Of a DNA stretch of 64,000 nt, positions 1 to 9,362 are shown in pieces (within the stretch, counting starts at the first letter, position 1; each line of letters begins with the position of its first letter). The notes under the pieces were generated by a model. That model was not told the DNA's origin. It did not search any database and was given only the letters and a program-made list of their open reading frames with translations. Both the position numbers and the translations under genes were made by a program. The stretch spans positions 1,488,001 to 1,552,000 of the forward strand of contig NC_007954.1 in the NCBI RefSeq assembly GCF_000013765.1. Direction: 5' to 3'. This DNA is from Shewanella denitrificans OS217 (GTDB taxonomy: Bacteria > Pseudomonadota > Gammaproteobacteria > Enterobacterales > Shewanellaceae).

Positions 1-3000
1 ATGACAGGCTCTGTGGCTGGGCGTTTCTTCCCCGATGAAACCGGGGTATATGCTTATCATGTTGAGCCATGCCATATTTTAATGAAGGTGGAAACCCACA
101 ATCACCCAACCGCCATTAGCCCTTATGCGGGCGCCGCTACAGGTTCGGGCGGTGAAATTCGCGATGAAGGCGCAACCGGGCGCGGCTCTAAGCCCAAAGC
201 GGGCTTAGTGGGGTTTAGCGTATCAAACTTAAATATCCCAGGGTTTATACAGCCATGGGAAGCACAATACGGTAAGCCTGAACGCATAGTCACGCCACTT
301 GAAATCATGTTAGAAGGTCCACTTGGCGGCGCGGCGTTTAATAACGAGTTCGGCCGTCCTGCGTTAGTGGGTTATTTCCGTACCTATGAGCAGGAAGTCA
401 GCAGTCACAATGGTGTCGAAGTACGCGGCTATCATAAGCCCATCATGCTGGCCGGCGGTCTTGGTAACATACGTGAAGATCATGTGCAAAAGGGTGAGAT
501 CACCGTTGGCGCTAAGCTAATCGTGCTTGGTGGCCCTGCGATGAACATAGGTTTAGGCGGCGGCGCGGCATCTTCGATGGCGTCGGGTCAATCCAGTGAA
601 GATTTAGATTTTGCTTCAGTGCAGCGTGAAAACCCAGAGATGGAGCGTCGCTGTCAGGAAGTTATCGACAGATGTTGGCAGCTCGGTGACGACAACCCCA
701 TTCAGTTTATTCATGACGTGGGCGCTGGCGGGTTATCCAACGCCTTCCCTGAACTGGTTAATGATGCAGACAGGGGCGGGCGTTTTAATTTGCGCAATGT
801 CCCTTCAGATGAGCCTGGCATGAGCCCACTTGAAATTTGGTGTAACGAATCTCAAGAGCGTTACGTGCTTTCGGTTGCCCCAGAGAACCTGGCCCGATTC
901 GAGCAAATTTGTCTGCGTGAACGGGCGCCATTTGCGGTGGTGGGTGAAGCCACCAGTGAGCAGCATTTAACCTTGGCGGACAGTCACTTTAACAACAAGC
1001 CTATCGATTTACCTCTTGAAGTCTTATTGGGTAAAGCCCCTAAGATGAGCCGTGATGTGGTGTCGAAAAAAGCGCTGTCTCCTGCGCTTGATGAATCACA
1101 AATCACTGTGGATGAAGCGGTCACTCGCATATTAAGTTTGCCGACGGTTGCCGATAAGTCGTTTCTTATCACCATTGGCGATCGCAGCGTCACAGGCCTT
1201 GTGAATCGCGACCAAATGGTCGGCCCTTGGCAGGTACCTGTGGCAGATTGCGCCGTTACAGCTGCAAGTTTTGATACCTATGCCGGTGAAGCCATGTCTA
1301 TTGGTGAGCGTACGCCGCTGGCGTTACTGGACTTTGGCGCTTCGGCCCGTATGGCGGTGGCCGAATCCATCATGAATATTGCCGGCACGGATATTGGCTC
1401 ATTTAAGCGCATTAAACTTTCTGCGAACTGGATGTCAGCAGCAGGGCACCCTGGTGAAGATGCGGGCCTCTATGAAGCAGTAAAAGCCGTGGGTGAAGAA
1501 TTATGCCCACAGCTTGAAATCACCATCCCGGTGGGTAAAGACTCAATGTCGATGAAAACGGCCTGGGAAGACAATGGGGTGCATAAGTCTGTGACTTCGC
1601 CTATGTCGTTGGTTATCACTGCCTTTGGTGTGGTGCAAGACATTCGCAATACTGTTACCCCTGAGCTTCGTAGTGATAAAGGCGACACCGCCCTCTTGTT
1701 GCTTGATTTAAGCCATGGCAAAACCCGTTTAGGTGGCTCTTGCCTCGCCCAAGTGTTTTCAAGCTTAGGGGATGTGGCGCCAGATCTTGATGACAGTACG
1801 ACCCTTAAAGGCTTCTTCGAGGTGATGCAGACCTTAGTGGCTGATCAGTCGATATTGGCTTATCACGACAGAAGTGATGGCGGCTTATTCACTACTGTGA
1901 CTGAGATGGCGTTTGCCGGTAACACTGGGGCTGAAATTGATTTGAGCGCGCTTCAAGGCTCAGATCTTGCCAGACTCTTTAATGAGGAACTCGGCGCCGT
2001 TATCCAAGTGAGTCAAGCGCAAGCTGAAGCTATCACGGCGCAATTTATTGCCGCAGGCGTTGCTTGTCATGCTATTGGCGGCTTAACTGAGCACAATAAA
2101 CTGGTTGTTAAAGATGGCTCACGGGTGGTGTTCCAGCAGCAGCGAAGCGAGCTTCGCCGCCTTTGGTCGCAAACCAGCTATAAGATGCAGGCATTAAGGG
2201 ATAACCCAGATTGCGCCTTGGAAGAATTTAGCCTTAAGCAAAGTGAAACTGACCCGGGCTTAACCGTTAAACTGAATTTTGACCCAAGCCAAGATGTGGC
2301 AGCGCCTTATATTCTTAAAGGCATAGCGCCTAAGATGGCCATTCTACGTGAACAAGGGGTTAACTCTCACGTTGAAATGGCAGCGGCCTTTGACAGAGCT
2401 GGCTTTGAAAGTCGCGATGTGCACATGTCAGATATTTTATCGGGCCGCATCAGTCTCGATGAATTCCAAGGATTGGTTGCCTGTGGCGGCTTCTCCTACG
2501 GTGACGTATTGGGCGCAGGGGAAGGTTGGGCGAAATCCATTTTGTTTAACCAAAGAGCCAGGGATGAGTTTTCACGCTTCTTTGAGCGAGATTTAAGCTT
2601 CGCCTTAGGGGTCTGTAATGGTTGTCAGATGTTATCTAACCTTAAGGAAATTATTCCAGGCAGTGAGCATTGGCCGCGATTCGTGCGTAACCGCTCTGAG
2701 CGCTTCGAAGCTAGGGTGAGCTTAGTGGAAGTGCAGCAAAGCCCATCGCTGTTTTTTGAGGGAATGGCGGGGTCAAGAATGCCCATCGCCGTGTCTCATG
2801 GTGAAGGCTTAGCCGAGTTCGCCTCAATGCAGGCGATGACAGCTGCTGAAAGCACAGGCACTGTGGCACTGCGCTACGTGACGGGCACTGGCGAAATTGC
2901 GACTCAATACCCACAAAACCCTAACGGTTCACCGAACGGTTTGTCCGGCATCTGCAGCACAGATGGCAAAGTGACTATTATGATGCCGCATCCTGAGCGA

Positions 3001-3099
3001 GTGTTCCGCACAGTCGCCAACTCTTGGCATCCAGATAACTGGGGCGAAGACAGCCCTTGGATGCGCATGTTCCGCAATGCGCGGGTCAAGTTAGGCTAA
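1..3099 (+). CDS. purL: Phosphoribosylformylglycinamidine synthase, C-terminal part (5' end outside window)
   Basis: Large-type FGAM synthase of purine synthesis: it makes FGAM from FGAR, glutamine and ATP in the cytoplasm. The 1032 residues seen match roughly the last four fifths of the usual ~1295-residue enzyme. The ATG at position 1 is therefore an internal methionine and the gene starts outside the window. The AIRS/ATP-binding signature (ETHNHPTAISPYAGAATGSGG) begins near residue 31. The C-terminal class I glutaminase domain carries the nucleophile motif GVCNGCQML near residue 870 and the His/Glu motif MMPHPERVFR near residue 1000. A strong terminator follows the stop codon. Confidence 0.97.
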   Translation: MTGSVAGRFFPDETGVYAYHVEPCHILMKVETHNHPTAISPYAGAATGSGGEIRDEGATGRGSKPKAGLVGFSVSNLNIPGFIQPWEAQYGKPERIVTPLEIMLEGPLGGAAFNNEFGRPALVGYFRTYEQEVSSHNGVEVRGYHKPIMLAGGLGNIREDHVQKGEITVGAKLIVLGGPAMNIGLGGGAASSMASGQSSEDLDFASVQRENPEMERRCQEVIDRCWQLGDDNPIQFIHDVGAGGLSNAFPELVNDADRGGRFNLRNVPSDEPGMSPLEIWCNESQERYVLSVAPENLARFEQICLRERAPFAVVGEATSEQHLTLADSHFNNKPIDLPLEVLLGKAPKMSRDVVSKKALSPALDESQITVDEAVTRILSLPTVADKSFLITIGDRSVTGLVNRDQMVGPWQVPVADCAVTAASFDTYAGEAMSIGERTPLALLDFGASARMAVAESIMNIAGTDIGSFKRIKLSANWMSAAGHPGEDAGLYEAVKAVGEELCPQLEITIPVGKDSMSMKTAWEDNGVHKSVTSPMSLVITAFGVVQDIRNTVTPELRSDKGDTALLLLDLSHGKTRLGGSCLAQVFSSLGDVAPDLDDSTTLKGFFEVMQTLVADQSILAYHDRSDGGLFTTVTEMAFAGNTGAEIDLSALQGSDLARLFNEELGAVIQVSQAQAEAITAQFIAAGVACHAIGGLTEHNKLVVKDGSRVVFQQQRSELRRLWSQTSYKMQALRDNPDCALEEFSLKQSETDPGLTVKLNFDPSQDVAAPYILKGIAPKMAILREQGVNSHVEMAAAFDRAGFESRDVHMSDILSGRISLDEFQGLVACGGFSYGDVLGAGEGWAKSILFNQRARDEFSRFFERDLSFALGVCNGCQMLSNLKEIIPGSEHWPRFVRNRSERFEARVSLVEVQQSPSLFFEGMAGSRMPIAVSHGEGLAEFASMQAMTAAESTGTVALRYVTGTGEIATQYPQNPNGSPNGLSGICSTDGKVTIMMPHPERVFRTVANSWHPDNWGEDSPWMRMFRNARVKLG

Positions 3100-3122
3100 T
3101 CAGTGGTAAAGAGCATGATTAG

Positions 3123-3151
3123 AGAGGAGACTTAGGTCTCCTCTTTTTTTT
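3123..3151 (+). terminator. Rho-independent terminator after purL
   Basis: A perfect 9-bp stem (AGAGGAGAC / GTCTCCTCT) with a TTAG loop is followed directly by a T run. It lies 24 nt after the purL stop and separates purL from the cyd operon. Confidence 0.9.
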
Positions 3152-3212
3152 GCGTGTTTATATGCAAGGGAAAAGGTGATCTAAGTCTATAAAAATGAGC
3201 AATTAATTAGAC

Positions 3213-3236
3213 TTAAATTGATCTAAATCAATTTAA
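3213..3236. promoter_or_regulatory. FNR/EtrA-type palindrome upstream of cydA
   Basis: The core TTGATCTAAATCAA at 3218-3231 matches the FNR consensus TTGAT-N4-ATCAA exactly. It is extended to a perfect 10-bp inverted repeat (TTAAATTGAT / ATCAATTTAA). It lies about 140 nt before the cydA start. In enterobacteria cydAB is controlled by FNR and ArcA; binding by the FNR homologue EtrA, or by CRP, is inferred here. Confidence 0.75.
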
Positions 3237-3370
3237 GAGGATAATGAAGCCGCTGAAATAGCCTGATTTTTCATTTCCATTGAGGATCATGGCTTTTACT
3301 CGTCACCCCATTCGCATTTGCTATGCTCATAGTTTCATGGCATCTGGTTGTATTGCGTTAGGAGCAAGTT

Positions 3371-4936
3371 ATGATTATCCAAGAGGTGGTAGAACTGTCA
3401 CGACTACAGTTCGCACTCACCGCCATGTACCACTTTCTATTTGTGCCACTCACCTTAGGCTTGGCGTTTATCCTCGCCATCATGGAATCACTCTATGTGA
3501 TGACCAGTAATCAAATTTATAAGGACATGACTAAGTTTTGGGGCAAGTTATTTGGCATTAACTTCGCCATGGGAATAGCCACAGGCCTTGCGATGGAGTT
3601 TCAATTTGGCACCAACTGGTCATATTATTCTCATTACGTCGGCGATATTTTTGGCGCGCCGCTGGCCATCGAAGCCTTGATGGCCTTCTTCTTAGAGTCC
3701 ACCTTGGTGGGTATGTTCTTCTTCGGCTGGGACAGATTCAGTAAGGGCCAGCATTTGGCCATTACTTGGCTGGTGGCCTTAGGCTCAAACATGTCGGCGC
3801 TGTGGATTTTAATCGCCAATGGTTGGATGCAAAACCCGGTTGGCGCCGTGTTTAACTATGAAACCATGCGCATGGAAATGACCAGCTTTGCCGAGGTGGT
3901 GTTTAACCCTGTGGCACAGGTGAAGTTTGTCCACACTGTGGCATCAGGCTATGTGGCTGGGGCCATGTTTGTCTTGTCCATCAGTGCCTATTACATACTC
4001 AAAAAACGTGATTTGGCGTTCGCCAGACGCTCCTTTGCCATAGCTGCAAGTTTTGGTATGGCATCCATCTTGTCGGTTATCGTGCTTGGGGATGAGTCAG
4101 GTTATGAAGTGGGCGAAGTGCAGAGGGTTAAGCTTGCTGCCATCGAAGCTGAGTGGCACACAGAGCCTGCGCCTGCCTCTTTCACCTTAGTGGGCCTGCC
4201 CAATCAAGACACTATGGAAACAGATTACGCCATTAAAATTCCTTATATGATGGGCATTATCGCCACCCGCTCATTAGATGGACAAGTGACGGGCATAAAC
4301 GAGTTGATCGCGGAGCATAAAGTGCGTATTCGCCAAGGCATTCATGCTTATGCTTTATTAGAGCGGCTAAAATCCGGTGACAAGAGTCCCGAGCTTGACG
4401 CTGAGTTTGATGCGTTAAAAGTGGATCTTGGCTATGGTTTATTGCTTAAGCCTTATACCGACAAAGTAGTGGATGCCAGTGAAGCGCAAATTCATGCCGC
4501 GGCGTTAGATTCAATTCCAAGCGTAGCGCCTATGTTCTGGAGCTTTAGATTCATGGTGGGCTCAGGAATGATTATGTTATTGGTGTTTGCCGCTGCGTTT
4601 TGGCAGAGCACTCGCCATAAAATTGCTGAGAAAAAATGGGTATTACGAGCCGCACTCTATAGCTTGCCTCTGCCTTGGGTTGCCATTGAATGTGGCTGGT
4701 TCGTGTCAGAATTTGGCCGCCAACCTTGGACCATTTCTGAGGTCTTGCCTACTTATATGTCGGCATCGAGCCTAACGGCGGCGGATCTCTGGTTTAGCAT
4801 CATCTCAATTACTATTTTCTACGCTATCTTACTGGTGATTGAGCTGTTTTTAATGTTCAAATTTGTCCGCCAAGGGCCCAGTAGCCTAAAGACGGGACGT
4901 TATCATTTTGAACAAAAGGAGTTAGCTAATGTTTGA
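3371..4936 (+). CDS. cydA: Cytochrome bd ubiquinol oxidase subunit I
   Basis: Quinol-oxidising, heme-bearing subunit of the high-affinity terminal oxidase in the inner membrane. Its 521 residues match the family length (522 in E. coli). The N-terminus contains the heme b595 ligand His21 in LTAMYHFLFVPLTLG. QNPVGA, the periplasmic Q-loop region and the GRQPWTISEVLPT motif are all present. SFRFMVGSGM holds the expected b558 ligand methionine. The start is supported by TTAGGAGCAAG just upstream and by alignment with the conserved N-terminus. The gene overlaps cydB by 8 nt, so translation is probably coupled. Confidence 0.97.
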   Translation: MIIQEVVELSRLQFALTAMYHFLFVPLTLGLAFILAIMESLYVMTSNQIYKDMTKFWGKLFGINFAMGIATGLAMEFQFGTNWSYYSHYVGDIFGAPLAIEALMAFFLESTLVGMFFFGWDRFSKGQHLAITWLVALGSNMSALWILIANGWMQNPVGAVFNYETMRMEMTSFAEVVFNPVAQVKFVHTVASGYVAGAMFVLSISAYYILKKRDLAFARRSFAIAASFGMASILSVIVLGDESGYEVGEVQRVKLAAIEAEWHTEPAPASFTLVGLPNQDTMETDYAIKIPYMMGIIATRSLDGQVTGINELIAEHKVRIRQGIHAYALLERLKSGDKSPELDAEFDALKVDLGYGLLLKPYTDKVVDASEAQIHAAALDSIPSVAPMFWSFRFMVGSGMIMLLVFAAAFWQSTRHKIAEKKWVLRAALYSLPLPWVAIECGWFVSEFGRQPWTISEVLPTYMSASSLTAADLWFSIISITIFYAILLVIELFLMFKFVRQGPSSLKTGRYHFEQKELANV

Positions 4937-6068
4937 TTATGAAACCGTAAGGTTTATCTGGTGGGCCTTGATTGGGGTATTGCTGATTGGCTTTGCCATC
5001 ACTGATGGGTTCGACATGGGGGTTGGCGCTTTATTGCCGATTATCGGTAAGGATGACACAGAGCGCCGTATCATGATCAATTCCATCGCGCCCCATTGGG
5101 ATGGTAATCAGGTGTGGTTAGTGACGGCGGCGGGGGCATTATTTGCCGCTTGGCCCATGGTTTATGCGGTGGCGTTTTCCGGTTTTTATGTGGCCATGAT
5201 GCTAGTGCTGTTTGCCTTGTTCCTGCGTCCAGTGGGTTTTGATTATCGCTCTAAAATCGCAGAACCAAGATGGCGTAAGAGTTGGGATAGAGCCATTTTT
5301 GTTGGTAGCACAGTGCCGCCGTTTGTCATAGGTGTCGCCTTTGGTAATTTGCTGCAAGGGGTCCCCTTTGATTTCGATCAGTACCTGCGTGCCACCTATC
5401 ATGGCGGCTTTTTCGGTTTGCTTAATCCTTTAGGCATATTGTCAGGCTTATTAGCTGTGTCCATGGTCGTGATGCAGGGCAGTGCTTGGTTACAAATGAA
5501 AACCCAAGGTGAGCTAAGAGTGAGAGCGAGTCGCACAGCAATGTGGAGCGCATCGACGTTACTCATCTTGTTTGGCGCTGCAGGTTTGTGGGTTGCTTTT
5601 GGTTTAGAAGGCTATCAAGTGGTGAGCACCTTGTCCCATTCTGGGCCTTCAAACCCCACCACTAAAGAAGTGGTGTTGGTAACCGGTGCTTGGCTTGGGA
5701 ATTATCAGTTATATCCATGGACCATAGCCTTGCCAGTCATTGGACTCACTATGCCCTTGGTGGTGATGTTAGCCAGTCACTTTAGCCGTTGTGGCTGGGT
5801 ATTTTTTGCAAGCTCTCTGACACAAGCCGGGGTGATATTAACCTTTGGCGCGGCATTGTTTCCCTTTATTATGCCCTCATCACTTGCGCCAAATATGAGC
5901 TTAACTATGTGGGATGCCACCGCTAGTGAGATGTCATTAACCGTGATGACTGTGGTTGCTATGATATTTATCCCCTTGATATTGAGCTACACCTTATGGA
6001 CCTATTTTAAGATGCGTGGCCGTTTAAGCCGTGATTTTATTGAGAACAACAGCACTTCACTCTATTGA
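4929..6068 (+). CDS. cydB: Cytochrome bd ubiquinol oxidase subunit II
   Basis: Integral membrane partner of CydA, 379 residues, the same length as the E. coli protein. The characteristic start FIWWALIGVLLIGFAITDGFD, followed by MGVGALLPIIG and the APHWDGNQVWLVTAAGALFAAWP block, is diagnostic. Multiple hydrophobic helices cover most of the chain. The ATG lies inside the end of cydA (8-nt overlap) with an AAGGAG ribosome site inside cydA. It is the second gene of cydABX. Confidence 0.97.
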   Translation: MFDYETVRFIWWALIGVLLIGFAITDGFDMGVGALLPIIGKDDTERRIMINSIAPHWDGNQVWLVTAAGALFAAWPMVYAVAFSGFYVAMMLVLFALFLRPVGFDYRSKIAEPRWRKSWDRAIFVGSTVPPFVIGVAFGNLLQGVPFDFDQYLRATYHGGFFGLLNPLGILSGLLAVSMVVMQGSAWLQMKTQGELRVRASRTAMWSASTLLILFGAAGLWVAFGLEGYQVVSTLSHSGPSNPTTKEVVLVTGAWLGNYQLYPWTIALPVIGLTMPLVVMLASHFSRCGWVFFASSLTQAGVILTFGAALFPFIMPSSLAPNMSLTMWDATASEMSLTVMTVVAMIFIPLILSYTLWTYFKMRGRLSRDFIENNSTSLY

Positions 6069-6094
6069 GTTAAGCGATTAAATAAGGAGAGACT

Positions 6095-6214
6095 ATGTGG
6101 TATTTTGCGTGGATCTTAGGGGTCTTGCTCGCCTGCTCATTTGGGATCATTAATGCCCTCTGGCTTGAGAATACTGAGAATCTAGACAGACTGTCTGACG
6201 ACAGTGAAGATTAA
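6095..6214 (+). CDS. cydX: Cytochrome bd small subunit CydX (YbgT family)
   Basis: A 39-codon gene 26 nt after cydB with a good ribosome site (AATAAGGAGAG). The protein begins MWYFAWILGVLLACSFGII, which is the CydX/YbgT signature: one transmembrane helix followed by a short acidic tail (NLDRLSDDSED). CydX is required for assembly and stability of the CydAB heme centres. It is easily missed because of its size. A strong terminator follows. Confidence 0.95.
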   Translation: MWYFAWILGVLLACSFGIINALWLENTENLDRLSDDSED

Positions 6215-6239
6215 GTTGGCAATAGCCTGAAGCTTAACG

Positions 6240-6270
6240 AAAAGCCCCGCTCATTGAGCGGGGCTTTTTA
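6240..6270. terminator. Bidirectional terminator between cydX and the efflux permease
   Basis: An inverted repeat (AAAAGCCCCGCTCA / TGAGCGGGGCTTTT) is flanked by A and T runs, so it can stop both the cyd operon from the left and the convergent efflux operon from the right. Confidence 0.92.
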
Positions 6271-6290
6271 TTGGGCTTTACACAGCTAAC

Positions 6291-9200
6291 TTAGGCAAGT
6301 TTTTGTTGCAGCGGTTGGGGGGCTTGTTTATTTTTCATGATTAATAAATACATGGTGGGCACCCAAATAAGTGACAACAAGGTGGTTAACAAGGTGCCGC
6401 CTGCAATGGCTATCGCAAACGGAGGCCAGAAGCCGCCGCCAGCAATAATTAACGGCAGGAAACCACCAATGGTGGTGATAGTGGTTGAGCCTATATGACG
6501 GCCACAGCTGTTGACTGTGTCGATAATGAGTTCGAGGTTTCCCCCCCTTGCTGCAGGCAAGTCTTCAAGTTCTGCCAAGATAACAATGGCGGCATTGATA
6601 GCAAGCCCCATAAGGCCGAGCAAACCAATAATCACGGTAAAGCCAAACGGATAACCAAACACATAGACGGCCAGCAATCCAAGTCCTGCCGACTGTAAGG
6701 CACTCAATAATATAATGGCCGTAAGTCTAAATGAGTTGAATGATAGCACCACTGTCGCCAGTAATAAGGTGATGACCACCACCACATTTGACAGCAAACT
6801 GCCTACGGCTTCGTTGCGTTTGGCACTCTCACCGCCCACTTCAATATGATAGCCCGCCGGGATCGCAATTTTATCTATCTGGTCTTTAACGTCACTCAGC
6901 ACTTGGGCTGGCAGTACGCCACTAGTGATATAGGCTTCTATGGTGTTAACCCGCTGGCCGTTTCGTCTGGGGATATCACCGCGACTGACATTGATTTCAT
7001 TATAAGACAGGGCTGAGAGCGGGATGCCAGAGCCCGAAGGCGACACTAGGTTTATCTCACTTAAACGCGCGGCTTGCTCGCGACTGCTATCCCCTAACCG
7101 CACCCGAATAGGCAGAGATTCTGTCTGTTCCAGTATGCTACCGCCAATAATGCCTGTGGTGGCCATTTGCACTTGATTGGCGATATCAGTCAGACTTAAG
7201 CCACTGATAAGGCTCGCATCCTCATTGACTTGCAGTAAGACTTTGGGCACCCCAGTACTCAAAGTCGCGCGGGTATGCAATACGTCCGGGGTGACATTGA
7301 GTAGGCCACGTATTTCATCGCCAATTTCTTTTAAGGTATCTAGGGATGGACCGTAAACCCTTAACTCGACAGGGGCATTGAACGGTGGTCCTTGCTCGAG
7401 TTTTCTGACCAATATTTGCGCTTGCGGATAGTCCTTATCTAAGGTTTGCTGCAACGATAAAATTAACCGGTTCGCGGCATGAAAATCGCTGACTTTCACC
7501 ATGGCCTGAGCATAGTTGCTGGCCCCTTGTTGGCGCTGGATCAAATTGTAATAAAAAGAGGGGGTGTTACCGCCGACAACCCAAGTCACAGCTGTAATAT
7601 CTTCAATGGCTTGCAGCTGTGCATCCACAAGCTTCACTTGATTTAAGGTGTTCTCTAGGCTTGCTTGGGAAGCAAGGTACATTTCTATTTGAAACATATC
7701 CCTGTCCGAGGGCGGGAAGAACTGCTCGGTCATTTTGCCGGCGGCCATAAAGCCAAGCACAGGCATAATGCCAATCACCACAGCGGCCATGATAGGTCGC
7801 TTAAGTGCAATGGCAAGGCTAGCCTTAAAGGCTTGGCTAAGTTTTGGGAATGCCATGCCTTGCTGATACCAGACTGAGGATTTACCTTCAGGACTAAAGC
7901 GACCGGCAAGGCCCGCTATCAAGGTATGAGAAATAATGTAAGAGCCTAATAGGGCAAACATTACCGATATCGCGATGCCGCCAACAAACTCACCGGCAGC
8001 GCCCGGCATCAATACTATGGGGGCGAAGGCCAGCATAGTGGTAATGGTCGAGCCACCCAAAGGCAGCCACAGGTGTTTTAAGGTTTTCGTTACCGCCTCT
8101 AATTTACTCATGCCTTCTTGGCGGCGTTGAGCGATAGCATCGACGATGACGATGGCATTATCCACCATGATCCCAAGGGCCACCACCAGACCGGTAACCG
8201 ACATTTGATGAATAGGCAAACCAGTGTATTTCATGCAGGCTAAAGTAAACAGTGCCGTTAAGGGCAAAGAAAGTGCCACTATCAGTGCATTTCGCATCCC
8301 TAGGGTGAGCATTAACACCAAGAGAATGATCACAAAGCCCTGCAACAAGTTAATGACTAAATCGCCCAGGCGTTGGCTGGTGTAGCTTTGTTGATCGAAT
8401 AGCCATTTAATTTCAATGTTGGCAGGCAAGTTAACTTCAAATTCCTCGATACTGTGGCTCACTTCAAGTTGCCATTTATCGACGCGGTTGTTATTGAGCA
8501 TACGTGCAGCCAACAGCACGCCTTGCTGGCTGTCGATAAGGGCAATGGTGTTGGCTGGGGTTTTACTCTGACGGCTGATGCTGGCCACATCCCCAAGGCG
8601 GATGATTTGCCCGAGTTCATCCACTTTTAATGGCACTTGGCGAATGCGGGTCTGTGAGTCAAGCTCGCCTGACACTTCCACGAAGGCTTTAAATTGGCTG
8701 TTATGCAGCTCGCCGGCTGAAATTTTACTGTCGGCTTGGGTCAGAATTTGCGCGATACCAGCGGGGGTTAACTTAAGCTGGCTAACTTTATTGCCATCAA
8801 GCTCGACTAAGATTTCTTCTTCTGGCGCGCCATAGAGCTTGACGAAATCCGTGCCATCGAGCACACGTAACCGGCTTTGTAACTCTTTAGCGTAACGGTT
8901 GAGTATATCTGGGCGTATTTCGCTGTCATCTTTCCACACCAGCCCTAGAATAGCTGTGTTGGCAAAACCCGATTGGTCGTCCAATATGCTGTTTTGCGCT
9001 TGGGCTGGCAGGGCGTTTTTAGCATCATTGATGAGATCTCTGGCCCTTGACCAGACAGGCGCGGTTTCAGTGACGGCATCTTTTAACTCAAGCTGGATAA
9101 CTGAAATGCCCGCTCTTGAGGTCGACTGTACTAGCTTCACTTCTTCCAGTCGGCGCAGTTGGTTTTCTAATACTTCAGTGACCAAGGCCTCCACACGTTC

Positions 9201-9362
9201 AGAGGATGCGCCAGGGTACAAGGTCACCACAGATGAGAATCGATTGGTAAGGTGAGGATCTTCAGTTCTAGGTAAGCTAGAAATGGCCCCAAGGCCTGCG
9301 ACGATCAATAAGGCGATGAAAAGGCTGGCTAAACGGCCATTTTCCACAAAAGCTTTAATCAT
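6291..9362 (-). CDS. RND efflux permease, AcrB/HAE1-like
   Basis: Inner-membrane proton-driven pump of the resistance-nodulation-division family, 1023 residues, the usual length. It starts with TM1, followed by a large periplasmic loop. TM4 carries GLVVALGIMVDNAIVIVD, with one Asp plus Asn where AcrB has the Asp-Asp proton-relay pair; a DN pair is common in the wider family. The two-fold repeat is visible as LPLTALF/GSTITTMLAFAP in the first half and GLLGLMGLAINAAIVI/GSTTITTIGGFLPLI in the second. It overlaps the upstream fusion-protein gene by 4 nt. The substrate cannot be told from the sequence, and no outer-membrane channel gene is adjacent. Confidence 0.93.
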   Translation of the reverse strand: MIKAFVENGRLASLFIALLIVAGLGAISSLPRTEDPHLTNRFSSVVTLYPGASSERVEALVTEVLENQLRRLEEVKLVQSTSRAGISVIQLELKDAVTETAPVWSRARDLINDAKNALPAQAQNSILDDQSGFANTAILGLVWKDDSEIRPDILNRYAKELQSRLRVLDGTDFVKLYGAPEEEILVELDGNKVSQLKLTPAGIAQILTQADSKISAGELHNSQFKAFVEVSGELDSQTRIRQVPLKVDELGQIIRLGDVASISRQSKTPANTIALIDSQQGVLLAARMLNNNRVDKWQLEVSHSIEEFEVNLPANIEIKWLFDQQSYTSQRLGDLVINLLQGFVIILLVLMLTLGMRNALIVALSLPLTALFTLACMKYTGLPIHQMSVTGLVVALGIMVDNAIVIVDAIAQRRQEGMSKLEAVTKTLKHLWLPLGGSTITTMLAFAPIVLMPGAAGEFVGGIAISVMFALLGSYIISHTLIAGLAGRFSPEGKSSVWYQQGMAFPKLSQAFKASLAIALKRPIMAAVVIGIMPVLGFMAAGKMTEQFFPPSDRDMFQIEMYLASQASLENTLNQVKLVDAQLQAIEDITAVTWVVGGNTPSFYYNLIQRQQGASNYAQAMVKVSDFHAANRLILSLQQTLDKDYPQAQILVRKLEQGPPFNAPVELRVYGPSLDTLKEIGDEIRGLLNVTPDVLHTRATLSTGVPKVLLQVNEDASLISGLSLTDIANQVQMATTGIIGGSILEQTESLPIRVRLGDSSREQAARLSEINLVSPSGSGIPLSALSYNEINVSRGDIPRRNGQRVNTIEAYITSGVLPAQVLSDVKDQIDKIAIPAGYHIEVGGESAKRNEAVGSLLSNVVVVITLLLATVVLSFNSFRLTAIILLSALQSAGLGLLAVYVFGYPFGFTVIIGLLGLMGLAINAAIVILAELEDLPAARGGNLELIIDTVNSCGRHIGSTTITTIGGFLPLIIAGGGFWPPFAIAIAGGTLLTTLLSLIWVPTMYLLIMKNKQAPQPLQQKLA

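Noticed and set aside
3280..3510. A 76-codon frame across the cydA start
   Set aside because: It overlaps the conserved N-terminus of CydA in a different frame and has no recognisable product.
8899..9255. A 118-codon frame antisense to the RND permease
   Set aside because: A long shadow frame caused by codon bias; there is no ribosome site or family similarity, and the opposite strand is a certain gene.
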